Assembly (NCBI GenBank): GCA_965247385.1
Contig: CBDFHG010000002.1
Location: 372,001 to 436,000, forward strand
Source: Thermohalobaculum sp965247385
GTDB lineage: Bacteria; Pseudomonadota; Alphaproteobacteria; Rhodobacterales; Rhodobacteraceae
Direction of reading: 5' to 3'
DNA: 64,000 bases
The notes below the pieces were generated by a model. It did not search any database, was not told the origin of the DNA, and saw only the letters and a list, made by a program, of their open reading frames with translations. Made by a program: the position numbers and the translations under genes. This document shows positions 42,654 through 51,282 of this stretch, in pieces. The stretch's first letter is position 1. Each line of letters starts with the position of its first letter.

Positions 42654-43856
42654 ATGCCCGAATATATCAGCACAGGCGAGATATTCCTGCTCACGGTCAC
42701 GCGCTTCTGGCCCACCTGGCTGGCTATTGCGGTCACCCTGGGGGTCTGCTGGCCGCTGCGTGAGCGGTTGGGTGTCTTCGGTCGGCTCTACGGATCACCG
42801 ATTGGCATGGCCGGTCTGATCATCGTACTTTTCTGGGTGTTTACCGCCGTCTTCGCCGACGCGATCGCGGTATTAGGCCCGCTGGAGCAATCCTTCTCGC
42901 CCGGGATGAAGAAGGGCCTGCCCGGAGTCACTGACACCAAGACCGGAATCGCCTTCATCTGGGGCGGCGACAACCTGGCCCGCGACATCTTCAGCCGCAT
43001 CGTCCACGGCAGCCGGATCGTGCTGGTCGTCGCTCCGGCGGCGACGCTGATCGCTTATATGGTCGGCTCGACCCTCGGCCTGCCGGCAGGTTATTTCCGC
43101 GGCTGGTCCGACAGTATCTCGTCCTTCCTGGCCAACCTTATCCTGGCCTTCCCGATCATCCTGCTGTTCTATCTGCTGGTGACACCGGAGGTGAATACGC
43201 CGGTACCGATCGATCTTGGCATCGTTACGATCCCCTGGTCGATTCCTATCGGTATGGCAGCGTTGTTCTTCATGTTCCCGATCATCTTCCTGTGCACCAT
43301 GTGGTTCACGAAATACGAGTCCAACAGGAAAAAACTGGTGATCTACCTTGCGGTGACGCTGGTCCTCGGCCTCTGGGCCTATTCCGGGCTGGTCTTCAAC
43401 AGCGATCCACTGGGCATTCTGGGCATGGAGCCGAACGAGTTGAACGTGTTCGCGGCGGTAATCCTGGGCTCGTCGCCCGGTGTCTTCCGCATCGTTCGCG
43501 GCCTGACCATGGATATCATGACCCGCGACTATGTCGCCGCCGCCCAAACCCGTGGCGAGCGGCCCTGGTATATCATGCTGTGGGAGATCCTGCCCAACGC
43601 CCGTGGGCCGCTGATCGTCGATTTTTGCCTGCGCATTGGCTACACTACAATTCTGCTGGGAACACTGGGCTTCTTCGGCCTGGGCCTGCAGCCGGAAAGC
43701 CCCGATTGGGGTTCGATGATCAACCACGGTCGGCAATTCGTCCGCCTGGCGTCGACCGCTCATCTGTCGCTTATGCCGGCCATGGCGCTGATGACCCTGG
43801 TGCTGGGCTTGAACCTGCTGGCCGACGGCCTGCGCGAAGAATCGCTCAAGGACTGA
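42654..43856 (+). CDS. ABC transporter permease (DppC-like)
   Basis: A 400-residue permease, longer than DppC (about 300) because of two extra hydrophobic segments before the core: N-terminal helix (ITRFWPTWLAIAVTLGVCW-like) and an inserted region around residues 180-255 (WSIPIGMAALFFMFPIIFLC and LVIYLAVTLVLGLWAYSGLV). Core motifs: HGSRIVLVVAPAATLIAYMV, and the coupling loop VRGLTMDIMTRDYVAAAQTR followed by GERPWYIMLWEILPNARGPL. Start ATG behind GGGGAG. Confidence 0.9.
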   Translation: MPEYISTGEIFLLTVTRFWPTWLAIAVTLGVCWPLRERLGVFGRLYGSPIGMAGLIIVLFWVFTAVFADAIAVLGPLEQSFSPGMKKGLPGVTDTKTGIAFIWGGDNLARDIFSRIVHGSRIVLVVAPAATLIAYMVGSTLGLPAGYFRGWSDSISSFLANLILAFPIILLFYLLVTPEVNTPVPIDLGIVTIPWSIPIGMAALFFMFPIIFLCTMWFTKYESNRKKLVIYLAVTLVLGLWAYSGLVFNSDPLGILGMEPNELNVFAAVILGSSPGVFRIVRGLTMDIMTRDYVAAAQTRGERPWYIMLWEILPNARGPLIVDFCLRIGYTTILLGTLGFFGLGLQPESPDWGSMINHGRQFVRLASTAHLSLMPAMALMTLVLGLNLLADGLREESLKD

Positions 43857-43866
43857 GGACAAAGCC

Positions 43867-45930
43867 ATGACCGAACCGATCCTTGAAATCGAAGACCTGA
43901 ACATCTCGTTTTACACCCGCAAGGGCGAGATCCCGGCGGTGATGGACTTCTCGATGACCGTGATGCCCGGCGAGACCATGGGGCTGGTGGGTGAGTCCGG
44001 CTGCGGCAAGTCCACCGTCTCGCTGGGGATCATGCGCTATCTGGGTAATAACGGGGCCATCAAGTCCGGCAAGATCAGGTTTCTTGGCCGCGACATGGCC
44101 GAGATGTCCGAGGACGAGTTGCGCGACATTCGCGGCTCGAAAATCTCGATGGTCTATCAGGAGCCGATGGCCTCGCTGAACCCCGCCATGAAGGTCGGCA
44201 AGCAATTGGCGGAAGTGCTGATGGTGCATGAGGGCATCTCGGAGCAGGAGGCGATGAAGCGCTCGGCCGAGATGGTCGGCGCCGTGCGCCTGCCCGATCC
44301 GGACCGTATCCTTGGCGCCTATCCGCACCAGCTTTCGGGTGGCCAGCAACAGCGCGTGGTGATCTCGATGGCGCTGCTGTCGAAGCCGCAATTGCTGCTG
44401 CTGGACGAGCCGACCACGGCGCTGGATGTCACCGTCGAGGCCGGCATCGTGGAGTTGATCAAGGATCTGGCGAAGGAATTCGGCACCTCGATGATGTTCG
44501 TCAGCCATAACCTGGGGCTGATCCTGGAAGCCTGCGACCGCATCACCGTGATGTATTCGGGCGAGGCAGTCGAGGAAGGCTACATCGACACCGTCTTCAA
44601 CAAAATGCGCCACCCCTACACCAAGGGCCTGATGAACTCGATCCCGGTGCCGGGGGCGGACAAGTATTCACGCCCGCTGGTGGCGATCCCGGGCCAGCTT
44701 CCCCTGCCCCATGAACGCCCGGTCGGCTGCAACTTCGGCCCGCGCTGTTCGCATTATGTCGATGAGGTCTGCAACAAGGGCCTGATCCCGATGCACGACC
44801 TGGGCAACCGCCACACCAGCCGCTGCGTCCGCATCGACGAGATCGACTGGGATGCCGATGCGGCGGGCAGCGAGGCCGACGAACCGATCGAGGTCGGCGA
44901 AGTCGTGGTCTCGGTCGATCACCTGAAGAAGCACTACTCGATCTCGAGCGGCATGTTCGGCGGCGGCGATACCCGCACCGTGAAGGCCAATGAGGACTTG
45001 ACCTTCGATGCCCGAGAGGCCGAGACGGTGGCCATTGTCGGCGAGTCCGGCTGCGGCAAGTCGACCTTCGCCAAGGTGCTGATGGGGCTGGAGACCGCCA
45101 CCGACGGCACAGTAACACTGGGCAATCTCGACATCGCCCACCTGCCGGTCGAAAAACGCGGGCCCCACACCGTCAGCCTGGTGCAGATGGTGTTCCAGAA
45201 CCCGTTCGACACCCTGAATCCGTCGATGACCATCGGCAACCAGATCATGCGGGTGCTGGAGATCTTCGACATCGGCGCCAACGACGCCGACCGGCGTGAA
45301 CGGATGCTGGAACTGCTGGACCTGGTCAAGCTGCCGCGCGAATTCGCCGCCCGCATGCCGCGCCAGCTTTCCGGCGGCCAGAAACAACGCATCGGCATCG
45401 CCCGCGCCTTCGCCGGGCGCCCGAAGCTGGTGGTGGCCGACGAACCGGTCTCGGCGCTCGACGTTTCGGTGCAGGCGGCAGTGACCAAGCTGCTGACCGA
45501 TATCCAGCGCGAAAGCCGCACCACGATGCTGTTCATCAGCCACGATCTATCGGTGGTGCGCTACCTCGCCGACCGCATCGTGGTGATGTATCTGGGCCGG
45601 GTCATGGAACAGGGCACCACCGAGTCAATCTTCTCGCCGCCCTATCACCCCTACACCGAGGCACTGCTTTCGGCGGTACCGATTGCGGACACCCATGTGA
45701 AGAAGCGCCATGTGGTGCTGGAGGGCGATATCCCCTCGCCTCTGACCCCGCTGCCGGGCTGCCCGTTCCAGACCCGCTGCCAGTACATGATCAGGGGCAC
45801 ATGCGACAGCGTGGTGCCGCCGTTCAAGGATATGGGCGACGGTCATGTCATCTCGTGCCATCTGCCGGAGGACGAGTTGCGTGCGATGCTGCCGGTGATC
45901 GAGGTTGAGAGCGCGCCCGCCGCCGAGTAA
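43867..45930 (+). CDS. ABC transporter, fused ATP-binding protein (DppD-DppF type)
   Basis: A 687-residue protein with two complete nucleotide-binding domains. First: Walker A GESGCGKSTVSLG, signature LSGGQQQRVVISMALL, Walker B LLLDEPTTALDVT; it ends with an oligopeptide-transporter C-terminal motif with cysteines (VGCNFGPRCSHYVDEVC). Second: GESGCGKSTFAKVLMG, LSGGQKQRIGIARAFAG, VVADEPVSALDVSVQ, and again GCPFQTRCQYMIRGTCD. The two Cys clusters may hold Fe-S, as seen in the C-terminal regions of some DppD proteins. Last gene of the importer operon, ten bases after the permease. Confidence 0.93.
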   Translation: MTEPILEIEDLNISFYTRKGEIPAVMDFSMTVMPGETMGLVGESGCGKSTVSLGIMRYLGNNGAIKSGKIRFLGRDMAEMSEDELRDIRGSKISMVYQEPMASLNPAMKVGKQLAEVLMVHEGISEQEAMKRSAEMVGAVRLPDPDRILGAYPHQLSGGQQQRVVISMALLSKPQLLLLDEPTTALDVTVEAGIVELIKDLAKEFGTSMMFVSHNLGLILEACDRITVMYSGEAVEEGYIDTVFNKMRHPYTKGLMNSIPVPGADKYSRPLVAIPGQLPLPHERPVGCNFGPRCSHYVDEVCNKGLIPMHDLGNRHTSRCVRIDEIDWDADAAGSEADEPIEVGEVVVSVDHLKKHYSISSGMFGGGDTRTVKANEDLTFDAREAETVAIVGESGCGKSTFAKVLMGLETATDGTVTLGNLDIAHLPVEKRGPHTVSLVQMVFQNPFDTLNPSMTIGNQIMRVLEIFDIGANDADRRERMLELLDLVKLPREFAARMPRQLSGGQKQRIGIARAFAGRPKLVVADEPVSALDVSVQAAVTKLLTDIQRESRTTMLFISHDLSVVRYLADRIVVMYLGRVMEQGTTESIFSPPYHPYTEALLSAVPIADTHVKKRHVVLEGDIPSPLTPLPGCPFQTRCQYMIRGTCDSVVPPFKDMGDGHVISCHLPEDELRAMLPVIEVESAPAAE

Positions 45931-45993
45931 GAGAACAGCGGGGGCGGTTCCTTAGAGCGTTCCTTGGCCCGGCACTCGGACGGAAGATGCGCA

Positions 45994-46431
45994 ATGGCGA
46001 AGACGATCTATATTCTGAACGGCCCCAATCTGAACCTGCTCGGCACCCGCGAGCCGGAAATCTACGGCCACGAGACCCTGGGCGACATTGAGGGCCGGGC
46101 CCGCGCACGTGTGGCCAGCCACGGGCTTGAGTTGGTTTTCCGCCAATCGAATCTGGAAGGCGAATTGGTCACCTGGATCCAGGAAGCCCGCACCGAGGCC
46201 GTTGCGCTGATCCTGAACGCCGGGGCCTATACCCACACGTCGGTCGCGATTCTGGACGCCCTGAAGACGCTGTCAATCCCGGCGATCGAACTGCATCTGT
46301 CGAACCCTCACCGGCGCGAAAGCTTCCGCCAGCACTCCTATGTTGCGCTGGGCTCGACCGCCGTCATCGCCGGATTCGGCCCGGCAGGCTACGAGCTGGC
46401 GGTGGACGCGGCGGCGGGGATGATCGGCTGA
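45994..46431 (+). CDS. aroQ: 3-dehydroquinate dehydratase, type II
   Basis: A 145-residue type II dehydroquinase in the shikimate pathway. The start chosen is 45994 (MAKTIYILNGPNLNLLGTRE); an upstream in-frame ATG at 45964 adds ten residues. Motifs: NGPNLNLLGTREPEIYGHET with the catalytic Tyr, ALILNAGAYTHTSVAILDAL, and the His of IELHLSNPHRRESFR. It follows the importer by 63 bases on the same strand; no functional link is evident. Confidence 0.96.
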   Translation: MAKTIYILNGPNLNLLGTREPEIYGHETLGDIEGRARARVASHGLELVFRQSNLEGELVTWIQEARTEAVALILNAGAYTHTSVAILDALKTLSIPAIELHLSNPHRRESFRQHSYVALGSTAVIAGFGPAGYELAVDAAAGMIG

Positions 46432-46817
46432 GTTTCCGGCCGGAAAAACCTCTCTCCTTGTGGAATTGACCGGTCCGTTGCAGCACGGAGCTTGGCGGAC
46501 TGCCCGGCCGGGCGCGAGCGGGAGTGTGCAGGAGGGAGGTGCACAGATTTATGCATGGGGTTATTTCATTGATTATAAACGATTATCGGAAATTTCGTTC
46601 AAATGCGCGGCACGCGCATCGAGAGGCCGGTGCGGAAGGCTGTCTGGCCGAGGAACACCCGCGAACAAACATTCGCGGGCCCTGCGCCGATTTCTCTACC
46701 TGACCCACAACTGACTCTAGCCGGACTCTAGCCTTGGCAACCCATTTTCCAAACACCATGATCAGGCCGGTCTGCTGGTGCAAGGCAGCGACCCATGGGA
46801 TGGGAGGGAGGAAAATC
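46432..46817. other. Intergenic region before the methanethiol-oxidase-like gene
   Basis: About 385 bases. The stretch 46550-46605 is much poorer in G+C than its surroundings (GATTTATGCATGGGGTTATT and TTCATTGATTATAAACGATT) and is the likely promoter area. No hairpin or gene is supported. Confidence 0.4.
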
Positions 46818-48179
46818 ATGAGTTCCGAAGGAAAGGCCTGTTGTGGACCGGGGTATGCCTCACCGACGGAGGCCATCAAGGCGCCGCGCGAGAAGATCCT
46901 CTACACGGTCGCGCTCTATATCGGCACGGGAATCCAGAAGCCGGACTATCTGGCCACAATCGACGCCGATCCGGAGAGCCCGACCTACAGCCAGGTCATC
47001 AGCCGGCTGGAAATGCCTGGGATCGGCGACGAGCTTCACCACATGGGCTGGAACGCCTGCTCGTCGTGTCACCATGATGCGAGCAAGGAGCGCCGCTATC
47101 TGATCGTGCCGGGGGTGCGCAGCACCAACTTGCACATCATTGATTGCGCAACCGATCCGCGAAACCCCCGGCTGCACAAGGTGATCAAGGGCGCCGAGAT
47201 CAAGGCGAAGACCAACCTCTCGGCCCCTCACACCATTCATTGCCTCGGCTCCGACATCATCATCTCGATGCTCGGCGACGCGAAGGGTGAGGCCCCCGGC
47301 GGTTTCCTGCATCTCGACGAGGATTTCGAGATTGTCGGACGGTGGGAAAACGACCTGAACGGCATGAAGTTCAATTACGACTTCTGGTACCAGCCGCGCC
47401 ACAACGTGATGGTCTCCACCGAATGGGCGGCACCTAACACCTTCATGCCGGGTTTCGATCTCGAGGAGGTCGGGCTGCTCAAATACGGCCGCGAGATTCA
47501 CTTCTGGGATTTCGAGAAGAAAAGCGTCGTGAACACGGTCTATCTGGGCGAGGACGGTCTGGTCCCGCTGGAGGTGCGCTTCCACCACAATCCGGAGTCA
47601 AGCCACGGATTTGTCGGCGCAGCCCTCTCCTCCAACATCATCCATTGGCACAAAAAGGATGACGAGTGGGTTGTCGAGAAGATCATCGACGTCGAGAACG
47701 AGCGTCATCCGGAATGGCCAATTCCAGTGCCCGGCCTGATCAGTGTAATCCTGCTGTCGATGGACGACCGTTTCCTCTATTTTTCGAACTGGCTGCATGG
47801 AGATCTGCGCCAGTACGACATTTCCGACCCGTCCAATCCCAGGCTCACCGGCCAGGTCTGGATGGGTGGCCTCCTCGGCAAGGCGCCCGAAGTGAACGGC
47901 CACAAGATCACCGGCGGGCCTCAGATGATCCAGCTCTCGCTCGACGGCAGGCGGCTCTATGTGACCACCTCGTTGTTCTCGACCTGGGACAACCAGTTCT
48001 ATCCCGAGATCCGCGAGAATGGCGGCTGCATGATGATGGTCGACTGCGACCCCGAGAACGGCGGCATGTCGATCAACCCGGATTTCTTCGTCGATTTCGG
48101 CAAGGAGCCCCATGGCCCGGCGCGCTGCCACGAAACGCGCTATCCCGGCGGCGACTGCACCTCGGACATCTGGCTCTAA
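46818..48179 (+). CDS. SBP56-family protein, methanethiol oxidase-like
   Basis: A 453-residue member of the selenium-binding-protein 56 family, whose bacterial member MtoX oxidises methanethiol to formaldehyde, H2S and H2O2 with copper. Start ATG at 46818 (MSSEGKACCGPGYASPTEAI) after GGGAGGGAGG; earlier in-frame Met are not credible. Landmarks: CCGPGYASP...PREKILY, GWNACSSCHHDASKERRYLI, SAPHTIHCLGSDIIISMLGD, FNYDFWYQPRHNVMVSTEWA and RGDLRQYDISDP-like segment near 340. The His/Cys set (SSCHH, PHTIHC, RFHHNPESSHGF) is that of the copper site. No SCO/SenC or MauG gene follows, unlike described mtoX loci; a ferredoxin and a CoA-binding protein do. A signal peptide is not seen, unusual for the periplasmic MtoX. 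Confidence 0.85.
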   Translation: MSSEGKACCGPGYASPTEAIKAPREKILYTVALYIGTGIQKPDYLATIDADPESPTYSQVISRLEMPGIGDELHHMGWNACSSCHHDASKERRYLIVPGVRSTNLHIIDCATDPRNPRLHKVIKGAEIKAKTNLSAPHTIHCLGSDIIISMLGDAKGEAPGGFLHLDEDFEIVGRWENDLNGMKFNYDFWYQPRHNVMVSTEWAAPNTFMPGFDLEEVGLLKYGREIHFWDFEKKSVVNTVYLGEDGLVPLEVRFHHNPESSHGFVGAALSSNIIHWHKKDDEWVVEKIIDVENERHPEWPIPVPGLISVILLSMDDRFLYFSNWLHGDLRQYDISDPSNPRLTGQVWMGGLLGKAPEVNGHKITGGPQMIQLSLDGRRLYVTTSLFSTWDNQFYPEIRENGGCMMMVDCDPENGGMSINPDFFVDFGKEPHGPARCHETRYPGGDCTSDIWL

Positions 48180-48182
48180 GCC

Positions 48183-48611
48183 ATGGTGACGGGGCCACAC
48201 GATACGACGCCGATTGGTGCGGGCCGATTCACCATCACGCTCTCCAATCGGGGCGGGCGGGCCTTTGACGTCGGCGGCGACGACGTGCTGCTCGACGCGC
48301 TCGAGGCGCATGGCGTGTCGCTGCCCTATGGCTGCCGATACGGGGGATGCATTTCCTGCGCCGCAAAGCTGCTGGACGGCGAAGTCGACCAGAGCGGGGG
48401 CGTGGCGCTCAACCGCCGCCAGCTGGCGGATGGCTATGTGCTTTTGTGCGTGGCGCGGCCGCAAACCGATTGCAGGCTCGACGTGGGCGTCGAGAGCCAT
48501 GACAAACTCTATCGAAACCCGTTCAAGACCCCGCTCCGCCCGGACGAGTTGAAGGCAGGCATTCGGACGGAACCGGGACCCCCGCCAGAACACCAGGAGG
48601 ACACGCCATGA
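48183..48611 (+). CDS. 2Fe-2S ferredoxin, plant type
   Basis: A 142-residue protein whose core (about 15-100) is a [2Fe-2S] ferredoxin: cluster ligands Cys51, Cys56, Cys59 (PYGCRYGGCISCAAKL) and Cys89 (YVLLCVARPQ). A C-terminal tail of about 45 residues with Pro and charged residues follows. It starts three bases after the upstream stop and overlaps the next gene by four bases, so the three genes are translated as one unit. The ferredoxin could carry electrons for the SBP56 protein or another oxidoreductase; no reductase is adjacent. Confidence 0.9.
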   Translation: MVTGPHDTTPIGAGRFTITLSNRGGRAFDVGGDDVLLDALEAHGVSLPYGCRYGGCISCAAKLLDGEVDQSGGVALNRRQLADGYVLLCVARPQTDCRLDVGVESHDKLYRNPFKTPLRPDELKAGIRTEPGPPPEHQEDTP

Positions 48612-49057
48612 ACCACGACGAAGAGTATCCGGCGGAATACCTGGCCGGGATTCTGAAAGAGGTAAAGACCATCGCGATGGTTGGCGCCAGTTCCGACGCT
48701 ACCAAGTTCAGCTATGGGGTGCTGCGCGTACTGCACGAAACGGGCTATGACATGATTCCGGTCAATCCCAAGGAGGCCGGCACCGAAATCCGCGGCCTCA
48801 AATGCCTCGAGTCGCTCACCTCGATCGGGCGGCCGGTGGACATGGTGCAGGTGTTCCGAACGTCCGAGGCCGCGTATCGCGTCACCGAGGACGCGATCGC
48901 GATCGGCGCCAAGGTCGTCTGGATGCAGATCGGCGTACGCAATGACGAGGCGGCGCGGCTGGCGGAAGCGGCGGGCCTGAAGGTCGTGATGAACCGCTGT
49001 CCGAAGATCGAGCTGTTCCGTCCGTTCTGGAAACCCCGTCTGAACCAGGCGATATAG
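48608..49057 (+). CDS. CoA-binding domain protein
   Basis: A 149-residue stand-alone Rossmann CoA-binding domain (CoA_binding_2 type, related to YccU). Motifs: VKTIAMVGASSDATKFSYGV, MIPVNPKEAGTEIRGLKCLE, RPVDMVQVFRTSEAAYRVTE, and KVVWMQIGVRNDEAARLAEA followed by VVMNRCPKIELFR. Ribosome-binding site AGGAGG within the previous gene; overlap ATGA. Stand-alone domains of this kind have no established reaction. Its coupling to a methanethiol-oxidase-like gene and a ferredoxin is the interesting part. Confidence 0.88.
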   Translation: MNHDEEYPAEYLAGILKEVKTIAMVGASSDATKFSYGVLRVLHETGYDMIPVNPKEAGTEIRGLKCLESLTSIGRPVDMVQVFRTSEAAYRVTEDAIAIGAKVVWMQIGVRNDEAARLAEAAGLKVVMNRCPKIELFRPFWKPRLNQAI

Positions 49058-49103
49058 GCCCCTGCTGATACTGACTTGCTTTGATCGGAGCCTATCCGTT
49101 CGA

Positions 49104-49140
49104 GCCGCGCCGTCCCGGGTCAAGCCCGGGACGGCGCGGC
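49104..49140 (+). terminator. Strong hairpin after the CoA-binding gene
   Basis: A perfect 16-bp stem, GCCGCGCCGTCCCGGG (49104-49119) with its complement (49125-49140), loop TCAAG. It lies 46 bases after the stop of the CoA-binding gene. There is no U-run, but the strength of the stem and the location between convergent genes favour termination or mRNA protection. The core CCCGGG...CCCGGG around TTGA also occurs at 33371-33388. Confidence 0.65.
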
Positions 49141-49193
49141 TCCGGTTTGATGGGTCAGGACCAATGAAACCTCGTATGAGTGGGACTTTCTCT

Positions 49194-49300
49194 AGAGCCT
49201 TGTCCGACCTGATGGAATCAGGTCGGACAAGGCTCTATCTCTTTGGTTTCTCGCAATTTACGAGTCGCCAAACGAACCCATTTGGCTCGAAATCGCTCTA
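49194..49300. repeat. Extragenic repeat: 20-bp hairpin plus conserved 69-bp box
   Basis: First part: a perfect 20-bp stem AGAGCCTTGTCCGACCTGAT (49194-49213) with its complement (49217-49236) and the loop GGA. Second part (49232-49300): CTCTATCTCTTTGGTTTCTC, ...ACGAGTCGCC, ...GGCTCGAAATCGCTC. The second part has a counterpart at 62312-62390. The element ends in the stop codon of the minus-strand cyclase gene. Confidence 0.75.
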
Positions 49301-51022
49301 AGTCTCCAAAACAACGCGCAGGGTCTGCGCATAACGGCCACCGACAACGCCCCTGATCTCTCCCAGTGAGAGGTGATGGCGGATGCGTCGTGCCTCGGCA
49401 AGAGCCGATGCGGCTTCTTCGGGACGGTTCTCCGCGACAAACAAGGCCGCCAACACGGCGCGCAGATTGAACAGCTTGTCGGCGCGGCGGCAGGCGATAC
49501 GTGCCTGTTCGATGGCCGCCTCGCGGCGGCCGACATAGCCAAGGGCAAGCGCATAAATGCTGCCCCAAATTGCCAGCCGATTGTCGCGCGGGCTTATTCG
49601 CGGCCCGTGTTTCAGCTTTTCGATGGCGAGCTCCGGCTGGCGGTTGGTAAGTCGCGCGGTGCCCAGTTCGACCCAAGCCTGCGTATTGCTGGAATCCTGT
49701 TCGATCGACTTGTCGAGGAATTCGATCCCCCGGGTTTTGTTACCCAAGTCGGAAAGAGCACATCCGGCGAGCCCGAGAACCTCGGAATTGTCACCATCCA
49801 GCGCCAGGTCTGCCTCCCTCAGGGCTTCGTCGGTTTCGGCAACGTAACCAACCAAATGACCTATCGCCAATATGAGTAACAGGATCGCCCGCGCGGGCGC
49901 AAATTCGGGGTCCAGCGCGATCGCCTTGCGACAAAGCGAGGCGCCCTCCGAAAATGTGCTTGCGTTCCAACCTTTCAGGGCCAGAATGCCGCTGGCTTGC
50001 TGATAGTAGTCCCAGGCAACGAAGTCGGCGGGCGGACGCCGCCGTTTCAACTCGAACCCCGCGCGGGTAAGTTCAGGCTCCAACCGCGCGACGATGGCGT
50101 TCGTGATCTCGTCCTGGATTTCGAAGAGATCGTCAGCCTCCCGATCGAAGCGCTCGGCCCAAATGTGATTGCCGCTCTCGGCTTCGATCAACTGGATCGT
50201 AACGCGGATTCGATCGCCAATCGGGGGCAGGCTGCCTTCGACGACATACCGCGCCCCGAGATCGCGACCGACCTGACGGATGTCGGGCCGCTGTCCCCTG
50301 TAGGAAAAGGTGGAATTTCGGGCGATGACAAAGAAACTTGGAACACGCGCGTGCAGCGTGACGATGTCCTCGGTCATACCGTCGGCGAGATACTCATGCT
50401 CCCGGTTGGTCGACATGCTATCGAGCGGTAATACCGCGATCGAGGCCTTGTCGGGAATCGAAAGTGGTCCGTTCGCCTTTTTGGCGGCAGGGGTCGGCAT
50501 CGGGCCGTCCGCGACCCACTGCCAGACCCGAACCGGGCGATTTATGTTGTTCTTGATCTCCTGATCACCCAGGTCCTCGACAGGCAAATCGATCCGGTCA
50601 CGCACGCCCTCGTAGACCATGCCCGTGACGCAGACACCTCCAGGTCTCGCGAGACCTTCCAGCCGGGCAGCGACATTGACGCCATCGCCATGGATATCAT
50701 CGCCGTCGATGACAACGTCGCCCAGGTTGATGGCGAAGCGGAACACGATCCGCTGTTCCTCCGGCAATCCGGCGTTGTGCTCCGTGATGGACCTCTGTGC
50801 CTCGATGGCTGCGCGGGCGGCATCGACGACGCTTGCAAACTCCACCAACATACCGTCGCCCATGAGCTTGACGATGCGGCCGTTGTGTTCGGCGATCTTG
50901 GGATCAATAATTTCGTCGCGCACGGCCTTGAGGCGGTCGAGCGTACCCTCCTCGTCTGCTCGTATCAGACGCGAGTAACCAACCACGTCTGCTGCCAGAA
51001 TTGCGGCGAGGTGGCGCTCTAT
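49298..51022 (-). CDS. Class III adenylate/guanylate cyclase with TPR-like C-terminus
   Basis: About 574 residues from the likely start. Cyclase domain at the N-terminus: ERHLAAILAADVVGYSRLIR with the first metal Asp (residue 12), VKLMGDGMLVEF with Lys52 and Asp56, and GDGVNVAARLEGLA with Asp113, Asn116 and Arg120, so all catalytic residues are present. A middle region from about 195 (SIAVLPLDSMSTNREHEYLA, then YVVEGSL) matches the TolB-like domain found behind such cyclases. TPR-like repeats close the protein (LGTARLTNRQPELAIEKLKH). The best start by position is 51020-51022, an ATA, eight bases after AAGGAG; no ATG, GTG or TTG is near. Product cAMP (or cGMP) is assumed. It is cytoplasmic; no membrane helix. 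Confidence 0.85.
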   Translation of the reverse strand: MERHLAAILAADVVGYSRLIRADEEGTLDRLKAVRDEIIDPKIAEHNGRIVKLMGDGMLVEFASVVDAARAAIEAQRSITEHNAGLPEEQRIVFRFAINLGDVVIDGDDIHGDGVNVAARLEGLARPGGVCVTGMVYEGVRDRIDLPVEDLGDQEIKNNINRPVRVWQWVADGPMPTPAAKKANGPLSIPDKASIAVLPLDSMSTNREHEYLADGMTEDIVTLHARVPSFFVIARNSTFSYRGQRPDIRQVGRDLGARYVVEGSLPPIGDRIRVTIQLIEAESGNHIWAERFDREADDLFEIQDEITNAIVARLEPELTRAGFELKRRRPPADFVAWDYYQQASGILALKGWNASTFSEGASLCRKAIALDPEFAPARAILLLILAIGHLVGYVAETDEALREADLALDGDNSEVLGLAGCALSDLGNKTRGIEFLDKSIEQDSSNTQAWVELGTARLTNRQPELAIEKLKHGPRISPRDNRLAIWGSIYALALGYVGRREAAIEQARIACRRADKLFNLRAVLAALFVAENRPEEAASALAEARRIRHHLSLGEIRGVVGGRYAQTLRVVLET

Positions 51023-51225
51023 CGAAATTCTCCTTTTCGTGGAGATTAGCGGCGAACGACGGAGGAATTCATACGTGCTCGCGACGTCGCCGAATGTCGG
51101 CAGTTGGCAGAAAGTCGAGGTTCCAAAATGCCGGGATGTGTGCCCGGTTTCGACTCCATATCGACATTGGCGCCGCGCTGCCGGCCCGACTCCGGATCGA
51201 GGGTGCTCTGTGCAGATTATCCTTG

Positions 51226-51245
51226 AATTGAACGTACGTTCAATT
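51226..51245. promoter_or_regulatory. Perfect 20-bp palindrome, candidate operator of the TetR regulator
   Basis: AATTGAACGTACGTTCAATT is a perfect inverted repeat, 37 bases upstream of the TetR start and at the head of the leucine-catabolism operon. TetR repressors bind this kind of palindrome and usually control their own operon. Confidence 0.75.
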
Positions 51246-51282
51246 AAACTCCCGCTCAAGACGGGAAAACCTGGGGAGAACG

